Positions 18,634 through 26,835 of a DNA stretch of 64,000 nt are shown piece by piece. Origin of the DNA: Bacteroidales bacterium (GTDB lineage: Bacteria > Bacteroidota > Bacteroidia > Bacteroidales > UBA932); NCBI GenBank assembly GCA_022648685.1, contig JALCMW010000001.1:310001-374000 (forward strand). The letters run 5' to 3'. Numbering within the stretch: position 1 is the first letter of the stretch; every line of letters starts with the position of its first letter. The notes under the pieces are model-generated. The model saw only the letters and a program-made list of their open reading frames with translations, searched no databases and was not told where the DNA came from. The position numbers and the translations under genes were made by a program.

Positions 18634-19325
18634 CAGGATCCGTCCATCCAATCTTTCAAGACTATAAGTTCGGAGCCAGTAGGAAGAGTCATCGACACCT
18701 TGGCATGAAAATGTCCGAAAATAAAATAATCGATCTTGCGTTTCGATGAGAAGTTTACGGCGAACTTGTAAAGAGGCTCATCGCTTCCGCGGAACTCATA
18801 TTCCATGCTTTTAGCCAAACGGCTCTTTTTAGACCAGCTCTTGGCAAAGCGGAAAGCAATCCATGGATGCAGCAGACTGAAAATAGACTGAAAGAAACCG
18901 CACCTGAATCCCCGGCGCATTAATTTATACCATATGTGCCCCGGACCGAGGCCGTCACCGTGCCCGAGACAGAATACTTTTCCTCCGATATTCACGACAT
19001 AAGGTTGCTGGAGTATTTTCATCCCCATCTTCTCGAAATAATGATAGCACCAGATATCATGATTACCCTGGAAGAAATAGACTTTAACACCGGCATCCAT
19101 AAGATCCATAAGAGCGGAAAACACTCTTATGTAGCCTTTGGGGACCACATCATGGTATTCATACCAGAAATCCCAGATATCGCCGAGTAGATACAGGGCT
19201 TCGGTCCTGTCTTTAGGAATGGAATCGAGAAATGATACGAACCGGGCTTCCCTGGCATCCGGATTTTTGACATTCAACCCCAAATGAACATCGGAAACAA
19301 AATAGGTCAGAGTCCGTTCCGCCAT
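18576..19325 (-). CDS. lpxH: UDP-2,3-diacylglucosamine diphosphatase (LpxH-type)
   Basis: 249 residues of the calcineurin-like phosphoesterase fold. Metal-binding motifs in order: SDVHLG (about 10-15), GDIWDFWYE (about 47), GNHD (about 82), LGHGDGLGPG (about 119) and FGHFHA (about 205). LpxH cleaves UDP-2,3-diacylglucosamine to lipid X in lipid A synthesis at the inner membrane. The Bacteroidota members are of this type. It lies 3 bases downstream of uppP, so it is co-transcribed with the ftsX-DUF3098-uppP genes. Confidence 0.88.
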   Translation of the reverse strand: MAERTLTYFVSDVHLGLNVKNPDAREARFVSFLDSIPKDRTEALYLLGDIWDFWYEYHDVVPKGYIRVFSALMDLMDAGVKVYFFQGNHDIWCYHYFEKMGMKILQQPYVVNIGGKVFCLGHGDGLGPGHIWYKLMRRGFRCGFFQSIFSLLHPWIAFRFAKSWSKKSRLAKSMEYEFRGSDEPLYKFAVNFSSKRKIDYFIFGHFHAKVSMTLPTGSELIVLKDWMDGSCYLYFDGMLAWGGYSQNME

Positions 19326-19328
19326 AAA

Positions 19329-20150
19329 TCAAATGAATATAAGGATAAGGAGAGCTACTACAAGGCAATACAGGGAGAACCATATCAATTTTGCTTTCTT
19401 CACGATGGAAATCATCACCTTGCAAGCAAACAATCCGGACAGGAAAGCGGAGATAAAGCCCATGGTCAAAGGAAGCCAGCCTATGGTATCACCGGACAAA
19501 CCGGAAAAGCCTCCCGCAATATTAAGGAATTGCTCGCCAATTATCGGTATAAGCACCATGAGAAAAGAAAATTGGGCAATCACTTCCCGTTTTACGCCGC
19601 ATATGAGACCGGTTGCTATCGTGGTTCCGGAACGGGACAAGCCTGGAGCTACCGAACAAGCCTGACCAATGCCAACCACAAAGGCCTGCCAATACGAAAT
19701 CCCGTTCCGGCAATCCGATCCTGCGGATTTGCAAACCTTATCTTTTCTGTTGAAAGGCTTGTCGGCAAGATACAAAAGCACGGCAGTGATTATAAGGAAA
19801 ATGGCAACCGTAAAGAGATTGTTTCCGAAAAGCGATTCCACTTTGTCCTTGAAAAAGACACCGACGATACCGACAGGTATCATAGAAACTATTATCTTGA
19901 ACAGATAATCCGTTTCATCGTTATAGCTGAATTTAAAAAATCCCTTTACGATATTTTTTATAACGCTCCAGAAAACCACTATGGTACTAAGCACGGTGGC
20001 CATATGCACCGTTACGGTAAAATCAAGAAAGCCTTCCGCATCCACGCCCATCAGCTCTTTGAAAATCATCAGATGACCGCTGCTGCTTACAGGAAGGAAC
20101 TCGGTCAAACCCTGTACTATACCCAACAAAAAAGCCTGCCACCAATTCAT
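19329..20150 (-). CDS. uppP: Undecaprenyl-diphosphate phosphatase
   Basis: 273 residues with about eight membrane helices. The two BacA motifs are present: LGIVQGLTEFLPVSSSGHL near the start, with catalytic Glu and Ser, and SVAPGLSRSGTTIATGLI (about 160). The enzyme recycles undecaprenyl pyrophosphate to the monophosphate carrier for peptidoglycan and O-antigen synthesis. It lies in the ftsX-DUF3098-uppP cluster typical of the phylum. Confidence 0.96.
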   Translation of the reverse strand: MNWWQAFLLGIVQGLTEFLPVSSSGHLMIFKELMGVDAEGFLDFTVTVHMATVLSTIVVFWSVIKNIVKGFFKFSYNDETDYLFKIIVSMIPVGIVGVFFKDKVESLFGNNLFTVAIFLIITAVLLYLADKPFNRKDKVCKSAGSDCRNGISYWQAFVVGIGQACSVAPGLSRSGTTIATGLICGVKREVIAQFSFLMVLIPIIGEQFLNIAGGFSGLSGDTIGWLPLTMGFISAFLSGLFACKVMISIVKKAKLIWFSLYCLVVALLILIFI

Positions 20151-20161
20151 ATCCTTGTCAA

Positions 20162-20407
20162 TTACTGCTTTCTATCTTCATTCCCGGCATTCGGGTCCCG
20201 TTTCATTATAGCAATCAAATCTATAACGACACCGCATATTATTACCAAAGGGGCCGCAACAAGTCTTCTGAAATCGAACATTGCATTGTTGAATACCGCC
20301 GGATCTTTGCTTCCGCCGCCTATCATAAGCACATAGCCTGCAACCATTACAAGGAAGCCGATGATCAATAATTTCAACCCTTTCGGGGTTATAGCAATTT
20401 TATCCAT
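20162..20407 (-). CDS. DUF3098 small membrane protein
   Basis: 81 residues from the ATG at 20407; a TTG two codons upstream is also in frame, but it would overlap the ftsX stop. There are two membrane helices (LLIIGFLVMVAGYVLMIGGG and APLVIICGVVIDLIAIM), with DFRRLVAAPL between. It matches the Bacteroidota DUF3098 family from memory. Its invariant position between ftsX and uppP suggests a role in envelope growth, but no function is known to me. Confidence 0.8.
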   Translation of the reverse strand: MDKIAITPKGLKLLIIGFLVMVAGYVLMIGGGSKDPAVFNNAMFDFRRLVAAPLVIICGVVIDLIAIMKRDPNAGNEDRKQ

Positions 20408-20409
20408 AA

Positions 20410-21288
20410 TCAATAATATAATTCGTCTTTACTTAAAGAAACCAATCTGTTCACCACGAAATAGGTGCTGAAAATGCAAATAACAAGCCCGGCTGCGACA
20501 ACGATTCCCATCACAAGCAAAAGGAGGTCCAAACGGAAAATATCAAAGAGCCTGGCGAATTCGGATCTGACGAAAAACAAGATACCTAGCAGCATAAGTA
20601 TTGCCAGAAATGAAGAAAAAAGACCCTGAAACACAGAATTCACTATAAACGGACCTCTGATGAAAGACCGGGTGGCTCCTACCAGTTTCATTGTATGAAT
20701 GGTAAATCTGCGGGAGAATACATTCAATCTAACGGTATTGTTTATAAGCACGAAAGAAATGAAAAGCAAAAGGAGGATAAAAACCCCCAGGACAATCGAT
20801 ATCTTTTTCAGATTTGCATTCAATGCATCTACCAGAGACTGCTGGTATACAACCTCATCCACGAGAGGCGAGGAAGCTATTATGCCTTTCACTACCTTTA
20901 TGCTGTCGGAAGAGACATATCCGGCATTCAATGTTATGTCTATGGAAACAGGTATCGGGGAAGTCTCGAACACATCCAGGAAATCACTGCCCAGCATATC
21001 CGACATCTCCTTTTCCCCCTGGGCCCGGGAAATGAACTTTGTGCTTCTGATGTACCGGGAGGAATCCAGACTGTTCTGAAAATCTTTTGCTTTGGTTTCG
21101 CTTACTTCCTGTTTCATCAAAACGGAGATCTGCATGTTCTCCTTGAAATAATCGGAAACGCTTTTGGCATTCACCAGCAGAAGACCGGCTATCCCTACAA
21201 GCAGCAAGACGAGGCTAATGCTTATCACTGTTGAAAGATATGCATTCACCAGTCTGCGGCGTACCAATATATTCTCACCATTCGCCAT
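20410..21288 (-). CDS. ftsX: Cell division protein FtsX (permease-like)
   Basis: 292 residues from the ATG at 21288; an upstream in-frame TTG is ignored. Four membrane helices: an N-terminal one (YLSTVISISLVLLLVGIAGL), an extracytoplasmic loop of about 100 residues, and three C-terminal ones around FTIHTMKLVGATRSFIRGPF, the FtsX permease signature. With FtsE it activates peptidoglycan hydrolases at the septum; ftsE is not in this window. Stop lies 2 bases before DUF3098. A TATCTTTG element at 21319-21312 is a likely -7 box. Confidence 0.93.
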   Translation of the reverse strand: MANGENILVRRRLVNAYLSTVISISLVLLLVGIAGLLLVNAKSVSDYFKENMQISVLMKQEVSETKAKDFQNSLDSSRYIRSTKFISRAQGEKEMSDMLGSDFLDVFETSPIPVSIDITLNAGYVSSDSIKVVKGIIASSPLVDEVVYQQSLVDALNANLKKISIVLGVFILLLLFISFVLINNTVRLNVFSRRFTIHTMKLVGATRSFIRGPFIVNSVFQGLFSSFLAILMLLGILFFVRSEFARLFDIFRLDLLLLVMGIVVAAGLVICIFSTYFVVNRLVSLSKDELYY

Positions 21289-21311
21289 TATACAATTATC
21301 CAATTTGAGCT

Positions 21312-21319
21312 CAAAGATA
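21312..21319 (-). promoter_or_regulatory. Candidate -7 element of the ftsX operon
   Basis: Minus-strand TATCTTTG, 23 bases upstream of the ftsX ATG; fits TAnnTTTG. The opposite strand carries TACCTTTG at 21350-21357 for the next gene, so this is a compact divergent promoter pair. Confidence 0.5.
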
Positions 21320-21349
21320 ACTAAATCTCAAAATATCAAAAAAAATTAT

Positions 21350-21357
21350 TACCTTTG
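21350..21357 (+). promoter_or_regulatory. Candidate -7 element of the GT5-like gene
   Basis: TACCTTTG fits TAnnTTTG and lies 21 bases before the ATG at 21379. This favours that ATG over the in-frame start at 21355, which overlaps the element. Confidence 0.5.
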
Positions 21358-21378
21358 TATAACAGAAATTCTAACAAT

Positions 21379-22197
21379 ATGGGAGATAAAATCAAAAAAG
21401 TTCTATTCGTAAATTCAGAAATTTTCCCATATCTGCCTGAAACCGAAATTTCCAAGATAGGCAGATATCTGCCGCAAGGTATCCAAGAAAGAAAAAAAGA
21501 AATCAGATCCTTCATGCCCCGCTACGGCTGCATAAATGAAAGGAAAAATCAACTTCATGAAGTAATCCGTCTTTCAGGCATAAATATAATAATCAACAAC
21601 GTCGACAGACCTTTGGTTATCAAGGTGGCATCTATTTCAGCTGCAAGAATGCAAGTTTACTTCATAGATAATGAAGATTATTTCAAACGCAAACAGCTGG
21701 AATGCGATGAAAAGGGACATTTCTTCGAAGACAACGACGAAAGGGCTGTATTTTTCGCCAGAGGCGTGTTGGAAACCGTGAAGAAATTGAGATGGGCACC
21801 GGACATCATACACTGCCACGGATGGATTTCCCATGTCCTGCCTTTATATCTCAAGAAGGCATACCGTGACGACCCTATTTTTTCAAACAGCAAAATAGTA
21901 CTTTCACTATACAATGAATCTCCGGAGCTCTGTCTTTCTTCCAGATTCAAGGAAATAGTCAAATTCGGAGGGATTGAAGAAAAAGACATCGAACCTTTCG
22001 ATAAACCTGATGGCATAAATCTTGCTAAAATTGCTGCTCGGTATTCGGATGGAATAATACTCGGTTCATCCAAGGTGGATCCTGAAATCGTAAACTATTG
22101 CGAAACCAGGAATCTTCCGATTCTTCCTTTCAACAAAGAATCACAGGAAAACGGGAAATACATCGAAGAATACGATAGTTTTTATGATCAGTTGTAA
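21379..22197 (+). CDS. Glycogen/starch synthase catalytic-domain protein (GT5 N-terminal half only)
   Basis: 272 residues from the ATG at 21379. KKVLFVNSEIFPYLPETEIS, LPQGIQERKKEIRSFMPRYG and WAPDIIHCHGWISHVLPLYL match the N-terminal Rossmann domain of GT5 glycogen synthase, including the HCHGW loop. The C-terminal nucleotide-sugar-binding domain (KTGGL motif) is missing, so glycogen synthesis is unlikely unless a partner supplies it. The KxGG motif near the N-terminus of true synthases is replaced by EISKIG. In Bacteroidota such half-length proteins sit before DUF4270 genes, as here (5 bases apart). Role unknown. Confidence 0.8.
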   Translation: MGDKIKKVLFVNSEIFPYLPETEISKIGRYLPQGIQERKKEIRSFMPRYGCINERKNQLHEVIRLSGINIIINNVDRPLVIKVASISAARMQVYFIDNEDYFKRKQLECDEKGHFFEDNDERAVFFARGVLETVKKLRWAPDIIHCHGWISHVLPLYLKKAYRDDPIFSNSKIVLSLYNESPELCLSSRFKEIVKFGGIEEKDIEPFDKPDGINLAKIAARYSDGIILGSSKVDPEIVNYCETRNLPILPFNKESQENGKYIEEYDSFYDQL

Positions 22198-22202
22198 AAT
22201 AA

Positions 22203-23837
22203 ATGAATTCAAGATCATTCGTCGGGATTAAATCCCTGTTTTTCTCTACAGTGGCCCTTATCGGCTGCGTTTCCTGCGTTACTAAGGAGGATTCCCTGGG
22301 GAACAGCCTTATAGCCGGAAATCAAAAATACAACGTCTACACTGCTGAAATTCCCCTTGACGACGTAAGCATGGAAATGGCAGACAGTTTGTCAGGATAT
22401 TCTTCATCTACGATAGCCATAGGCGCTATCAGGGACAACGAATACGGTTTGACCACCAGGGGAAGTGCATTCACTCTGGTTCCGCTCAATGATACGCTGG
22501 ATTTCGGTAAAAATGCAAAATTCGAAAGTTTTCATTTCGCTGCATTGGCTGATTCCGTATCGATAGCAGATGAGGATCAAAGATATATACTTCAGAATAT
22601 ATATGTCTATGAACTGAAAAGCGCTCTTGACTATGACAATTACAACACAAATGCCACCGTTGACTACATTCCCAAAATAATCACAAAAGGGATACCCGTA
22701 TATAACGGTACATCCGATACACTGTCGTTCGACTTTACTAAGGATTTCGGAGAGAAATACATGCAGATACTGAATTCCGATCTTGATTCCATAAACCACT
22801 ACACTGCCAAATTCCCCGGAATATATATACGCACGAACAATCCCGTAGGTAACGGAGGCAGAATAAACATGTTCGATCTTGGCATTTCATACAGTTCCAC
22901 GACATATTATATAACCGGAAATTATGCCGAGTTGAAATTCACGGCTGATTACGGCACACGTACTAACGTAGATACGTCATTTCTTTTCTACTTCGGACCT
23001 ACTTCCCGCACGAATATATCCACATATATATCAAACAGCAGTACGATACCTCAATATGCATTCAACGTAACAGGGCACAGCACAAGGAATATGGCCGGGA
23101 AAGCCACAGACAAGATACTGGTTGAAGGCGGAGGTGGTTTGAAACCGGTATTTTCCGCAAATGAGATCAGAAACAAATTGATCGCCGAGATATCGAAACA
23201 TGGAAAGCCTTCGTCTGCGGTAATTAATAAAGCCACCCTCAAGTTATCTTTCGATTTTCCTTCGGATTATTCGAAAATGTATCTGTTCCCCCAGATATTA
23301 AGTCCGACATGCCGCATAAGAAAGGACAGTTCACTCGCATTCGCAGGCCTTACGGATGTAAGCGAAACGAAAGAAAATCAAGGGGATATAAATCGGTCGC
23401 TCTGCGAATACACTCCGGATATAAGTTATCATGTACAAGAAATCGTGGATTTGAAAGATACTGCGAAGATTTCCAATTATGATGTCTGGCTATTGATAAT
23501 GGCCAAGGAATCCGATGATGATGACAGCAGTGATTATAGTGACTATTATAACCAGCTGATGTATTCTCAATATTACAATAGCCTTTACGGCAGTTCATAC
23601 GGATACGGAAATTATGGTTACAGTGATTACGGCTACAGTGGTTATGGTTACAACAATTACTACAATTACCTGATGGCATCAGCTTACTCGAACTCGTCAA
23701 GCAGTTCCTCTTCCAGCACGACATATCTTGATAAAGACAGATACTACAGGGCATATCTTGATGGTCCTACGTCTTCGGACAGCAAGAAGCCAATGTTGCT
23801 CGTCACTTACGCCTTGCCTAAATCGGAAGAAGAATAG
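22203..23837 (+). CDS. DUF4270 domain-containing lipoprotein
   Basis: 544 residues. A lipoprotein signal peptide ends at a lipobox around ALIGCVSC. DUF4270 covers most of the rest: KEDSLGNSLIAGNQ at the mature N-terminus, IAIGAIRDNEYGLTTRGSAF, GLKPVFSANEIRNKL and a C-terminal MLLVTYALPK. Family function is unknown; the lipobox places it in the envelope, probably facing out. A tract at about 437-512 is very rich in Tyr, Gly, Ser and Asn (YGYGNYGYSDYGYSGYGY), unusual within this family as far as I recall. It is followed by a strong bidirectional terminator at 23857-23907. Confidence 0.9.
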   Translation: MNSRSFVGIKSLFFSTVALIGCVSCVTKEDSLGNSLIAGNQKYNVYTAEIPLDDVSMEMADSLSGYSSSTIAIGAIRDNEYGLTTRGSAFTLVPLNDTLDFGKNAKFESFHFAALADSVSIADEDQRYILQNIYVYELKSALDYDNYNTNATVDYIPKIITKGIPVYNGTSDTLSFDFTKDFGEKYMQILNSDLDSINHYTAKFPGIYIRTNNPVGNGGRINMFDLGISYSSTTYYITGNYAELKFTADYGTRTNVDTSFLFYFGPTSRTNISTYISNSSTIPQYAFNVTGHSTRNMAGKATDKILVEGGGGLKPVFSANEIRNKLIAEISKHGKPSSAVINKATLKLSFDFPSDYSKMYLFPQILSPTCRIRKDSSLAFAGLTDVSETKENQGDINRSLCEYTPDISYHVQEIVDLKDTAKISNYDVWLLIMAKESDDDDSSDYSDYYNQLMYSQYYNSLYGSSYGYGNYGYSDYGYSGYGYNNYYNYLMASAYSNSSSSSSSSTTYLDKDRYYRAYLDGPTSSDSKKPMLLVTYALPKSEEE

Positions 23838-23856
23838 TAAGGGAAGACCACCCATA

Positions 23857-23907
23857 AGAATAAAAATAAGGATGCACCGCTATGCGATGCATCCTTATTT
23901 TTATTCT
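23857..23907. terminator. Bidirectional terminator between DUF4270 gene and acpP
   Basis: Two perfectly complementary 20-base arms (23857-23876 and 23888-23907) with an 11-base loop. The stem holds GGATGCA/TGCATCC, and the outer A/T runs give a U tract in both directions. It ends both convergent genes. Confidence 0.9.
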
Positions 23908-23922
23908 ATGTGAATTGCCTGG

Positions 23923-24186
23923 TTATTTTGCAGCTTCACTTTGGGCAAGTTTTTCCTTAACCTTATCAATAGCATCCTTGACAGTAGCTATGGAGCTTGT
24001 TTCCTCATCAGGGATTTTAATTCCGAAGACCTTTTCGAACTCCATAAGAAGCTCTACTGTATCCAAAGAATCAGCACCTAAGTCATTGGTAAAATTGGCG
24101 GATTCCGTTACTTCGGACTCTTCCACACCCAACTTATCAACAATGATAGCTTTTACTTGTTTTACGATTTCTTCGTCAGTCATCAT
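23923..24186 (-). CDS. acpP: Acyl carrier protein
   Basis: 87 residues, acidic, with the phosphopantetheine site [16 protein letters not shown] (Ser in DSL). The first codons read ATG-ATG, so the start may be one residue later. ACP carries growing chains in fatty-acid and lipid A synthesis. The usual neighbour fabF is not adjacent; the gene stands alone, convergent to DUF4270. A TTACTTTG element at 24252-24245 is a probable -7 box. Confidence 0.97.
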   Translation of the reverse strand: MMTDEEIVKQVKAIIVDKLGVEESEVTESANFTNDLGADSLDTVELLMEFEKVFGIKIPDEETSSIATVKDAIDKVKEKLAQSEAAK

Positions 24187-24244
24187 AATATTAAAATTTT
24201 AGTTTATGTTTAATAAATACACAATATTCGAGTAATACAGATTG

Positions 24245-24252
24245 CAAAGTAA
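24245..24252 (-). promoter_or_regulatory. Candidate -7 element of acpP
   Basis: Minus-strand TTACTTTG is one mismatch from TAnnTTTG. Its surroundings (TGCAAAGTAAGTAAAAA on plus) closely resemble the rplP promoter at 17662. The rest of the gap to 24329 shows nothing else. Confidence 0.4.
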
Positions 24253-24329
24253 GTAAAAAAAACCGAGAAATAAAATAAAGCAAATTGAAAAACAATCAAG
24301 TATAAGGAATATAGAACGCAAAATAGTTA

Positions 24330-25040
24330 TTAATGACTTGCCTTTTCCTTACTGAGATTATTCCATATACGATAGCCGTTCAATGAATTCAAGAGATAGC
24401 AGATCCACATGATTAGCATCAATTCCGAATGGGGTTTACCTTCGAACAAGAAACAGCTCCATATTACGACGTCTATAATATTGGCTACATTCCACAGTAT
24501 CCATTGATCGACAAATGCAAAAGTCAGCAATATCTGCGCGATTATACTCAAGACGGTTACGGCCGAATCCAGAAGGGAAGCATCCGAACCTATCCGTTTC
24601 AAAACAAAGTTCACTGCAAAAATCAATATGGTACTGCCTATAAGCATAAGCGTTCGTTGCCGCCAATCCAATTTCCGGACTTTCACCTTGCCGTCGCCTT
24701 CCGCCTTGTTCTTTATAGCCCTGGCACCTCTTCTATGCCACTGCCAGAATCCTATTATCTGCATTGGAAGATAGAAAAAAGCATGTAAGGCAAACTGTCC
24801 GAATAAGTTGCTCTTATAATTGATCAATGCGGCAAGACTAACCTGGACAAGCCCTATAAGGAATGTCCATATGTTGCCTGTTGCGGAAAGCACACAACTT
24901 ATCACTCCTAGCAATGTAGCCCCTGTCGCAAGCAGATCCAATTTCCCGGAAGATATGGAATACCACAAATTGGCAGCAGTCATTACGGTTACCAGGAAGA
25001 TATAGAACCAGGTATTGAATCGCTTTTCAGTTATTTTCAT
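24330..25040 (-). CDS. pnuC: Nicotinamide riboside transporter PnuC family
   Basis: 236 residues with about seven membrane helices. GATLLGVISCVLSATGNIWT, LINYKSNLFGQFALHAFFYL and MQIIGFWQWHRRG are characteristic of the PnuC core; C-terminal ILWNVANIIDVVIWSCFLFE holds the conserved N-x-x-D of the substrate site. PnuC facilitates uptake of nicotinamide riboside or a related vitamin. The start overlaps the uvrC 3' end by 14 bases, so it is translated with it. I see no riboswitch leader, which fits its internal operon position. Confidence 0.88.
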   Translation of the reverse strand: MKITEKRFNTWFYIFLVTVMTAANLWYSISSGKLDLLATGATLLGVISCVLSATGNIWTFLIGLVQVSLAALINYKSNLFGQFALHAFFYLPMQIIGFWQWHRRGARAIKNKAEGDGKVKVRKLDWRQRTLMLIGSTILIFAVNFVLKRIGSDASLLDSAVTVLSIIAQILLTFAFVDQWILWNVANIIDVVIWSCFLFEGKPHSELMLIMWICYLLNSLNGYRIWNNLSKEKASH

Positions 25041-26835
25041 CAGTTTCGGCTTTATTTAGAAATTTCAGTATTCTGTCTGCAAGATTTTTCCCCACAATGC
25101 CGGACAAATCTTCGGGTGAAGCGGCGGCGACTTTTGCGGCACTTCCATAATGAATCAAAAGAAGGTGCTCGGTATGTTCCCCAACGCCTTTTATCGATCT
25201 TAGAATGGAATTGATCTGGGCTTTGCTTCTCAATGACCTGTGAAAGGTTATCCCGAATCGGTGTGCTTCATCCCGTATATGCTGCAGTACTTTCAGAGCC
25301 TGGGAATTGCGGTCCATGAAAAGCGGATACGGATCACCAACCCTTATGACCTCTTCAAGTCTTTTCGCCAATCCTATTACGGTTACATTTTCACTTATGC
25401 CCAATTCAGACAAAGCCTGATAGGCGAAATCTAGCTGTCCTTTGCCCCCGTCTATGACGACCAGTTGAGGCAGATCATCCGGATTCTCCCTCAACAATCT
25501 TGAATAACGGCGGTTTACGACTTCTTTCATGGAAGCATAGTCATTTGCACCTATTACCGTCTTTATCTTGAATTTCCTATAATCGGACTTGGCGGGAACT
25601 CCGTTTCTGAAAACGACGCATGAAGCTACCGGATTCGTTCCCTGGATATTGGAATTGTCAAAGCACTCTATATGGACAGGAAGGTCATTCATTCCCAAAG
25701 CTTTGCGCAATTCCTCAAGCACCATTGTCCGGTATTGGTCAGGATTCGTGTGCTCACGCTGTTTTATGGAATTGAACTGGTATTCTTTTGCATTTTTGAC
25801 ACTCAATTCCAGCAAAGCCAGTTTGCCACCCCTCGCCGGTATACGGAATTCTATTCCGCCTATTTCAACATCCGGCTTAAACGGAACGATAACTTCCTTT
25901 GCCAGATTCCCGAATTTCGATTCTATCTCGGCAATGAATTCACTTAATACGGAAGCAGGTGTCTCTTCTATATTCGTCCTGAACCCCAGATTCAAAGATT
26001 GGATAATGGCTCCGCTCCTTATTCTGAGAAAATTACCGAAAAATTCATTCGAATCTGCGATAAGGGAAAATACATCGGAATTGACATCTTCAGCCGATGT
26101 TATTACAGATTTAGCGTAGTGCTTTTGCAATGAATCGGCCTTGCGTTTGTATACTTCAGCCTGTTCGAAATCGAGAATTTCGGCACTTTGTTTCATAAGC
26201 GCCGTGTAATGTTGTATGATCTCCTTGGCTCCGCCTTTCAAAAGATGTTCGATTTCGGATATGTTTTGCCCATACTCTTCCCTTGAAACCTTCCCTATGC
26301 AGCAGCCGCCGCAAAGACCGATATGGAAATCCAGGCAAGGGCGGAATTTATGATGCAGGATGGCATCGGAAGTTATTTTATTTTTGCATGAGCGGATCTT
26401 GTAATTGGCGGAGAAGAATTCCAGAAGATTCCTCGCATGCATAACGGAACTGTACGGGCCGAAATAAGTATTTCCCTTGACTATCCTTCTGGAGAGGAAG
26501 ACTCTGGGAAATTCTTCCCCCGTAACACATATCCATGGATATGTCTTGGAATCTTTGAGAAGGATATTATACTTCGGCTTATATTGTTTGATGAGATTAT
26601 TCTCAAGAAGCAAGGCATCGGCTTCGGAATCCACAACCGAATACGCGGCATCCGCTATCTTTGAGACCAGAATCCGCGTCTTTGCATTCAATCTTTCCGG
26701 AGGGACGAAGTATTGCGCCACCCTTTTATGAAGATCCTTGGCCTTTCCTACATATATCACATTTCCCTCGGAATCATAATATCTGTAAACTCCGGGGGAA
26801 TGTGGAAACAATGATATTTTTTCTCTAACGGTCAA
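25027..26835 (-). CDS. uvrC: Excinuclease ABC subunit C
   Basis: 602 residues. Domains in order: GIY-YIG nuclease (GVYRYYDSEGNVIYVGKAKD, 14-33), UVR helix pair near 200-235, the RNase H-like nuclease (about 375-530, with IECFDNSNIQGTNPVASCVV and VIDGGKGQL) and C-terminal helix-hairpin-helix (SIKGVGEHTEHLLLIHYGS). UvrC makes both incisions in nucleotide excision repair. Its start overlaps the stop of the thioredoxin-like gene by 4 bases. Confidence 0.97.
   Translation of the reverse strand: MTVREKISLFPHSPGVYRYYDSEGNVIYVGKAKDLHKRVAQYFVPPERLNAKTRILVSKIADAAYSVVDSEADALLLENNLIKQYKPKYNILLKDSKTYPWICVTGEEFPRVFLSRRIVKGNTYFGPYSSVMHARNLLEFFSANYKIRSCKNKITSDAILHHKFRPCLDFHIGLCGGCCIGKVSREEYGQNISEIEHLLKGGAKEIIQHYTALMKQSAEILDFEQAEVYKRKADSLQKHYAKSVITSAEDVNSDVFSLIADSNEFFGNFLRIRSGAIIQSLNLGFRTNIEETPASVLSEFIAEIESKFGNLAKEVIVPFKPDVEIGGIEFRIPARGGKLALLELSVKNAKEYQFNSIKQREHTNPDQYRTMVLEELRKALGMNDLPVHIECFDNSNIQGTNPVASCVVFRNGVPAKSDYRKFKIKTVIGANDYASMKEVVNRRYSRLLRENPDDLPQLVVIDGGKGQLDFAYQALSELGISENVTVIGLAKRLEEVIRVGDPYPLFMDRNSQALKVLQHIRDEAHRFGITFHRSLRSKAQINSILRSIKGVGEHTEHLLLIHYGSAAKVAAASPEDLSGIVGKNLADRILKFLNKAETDENN

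Noticed and set aside
19284..20336. A 350-codon open frame on the plus strand opposite uppP and DUF3098
   Set aside because: It lies antisense to two well-recognised genes and its translation has no family-like motifs; it is a by-product of their codon use.
23515..23740. CRISPR-like or tandem DNA repeat in DUF4270
   Set aside because: The repetition is at the level of Tyr/Gly/Ser codons; there is no regular DNA repeat and spacer structure.
24187..25100. A riboswitch upstream of pnuC
   Set aside because: pnuC overlaps uvrC by 14 bases, leaving no leader, and no aptamer-like sequence was seen.
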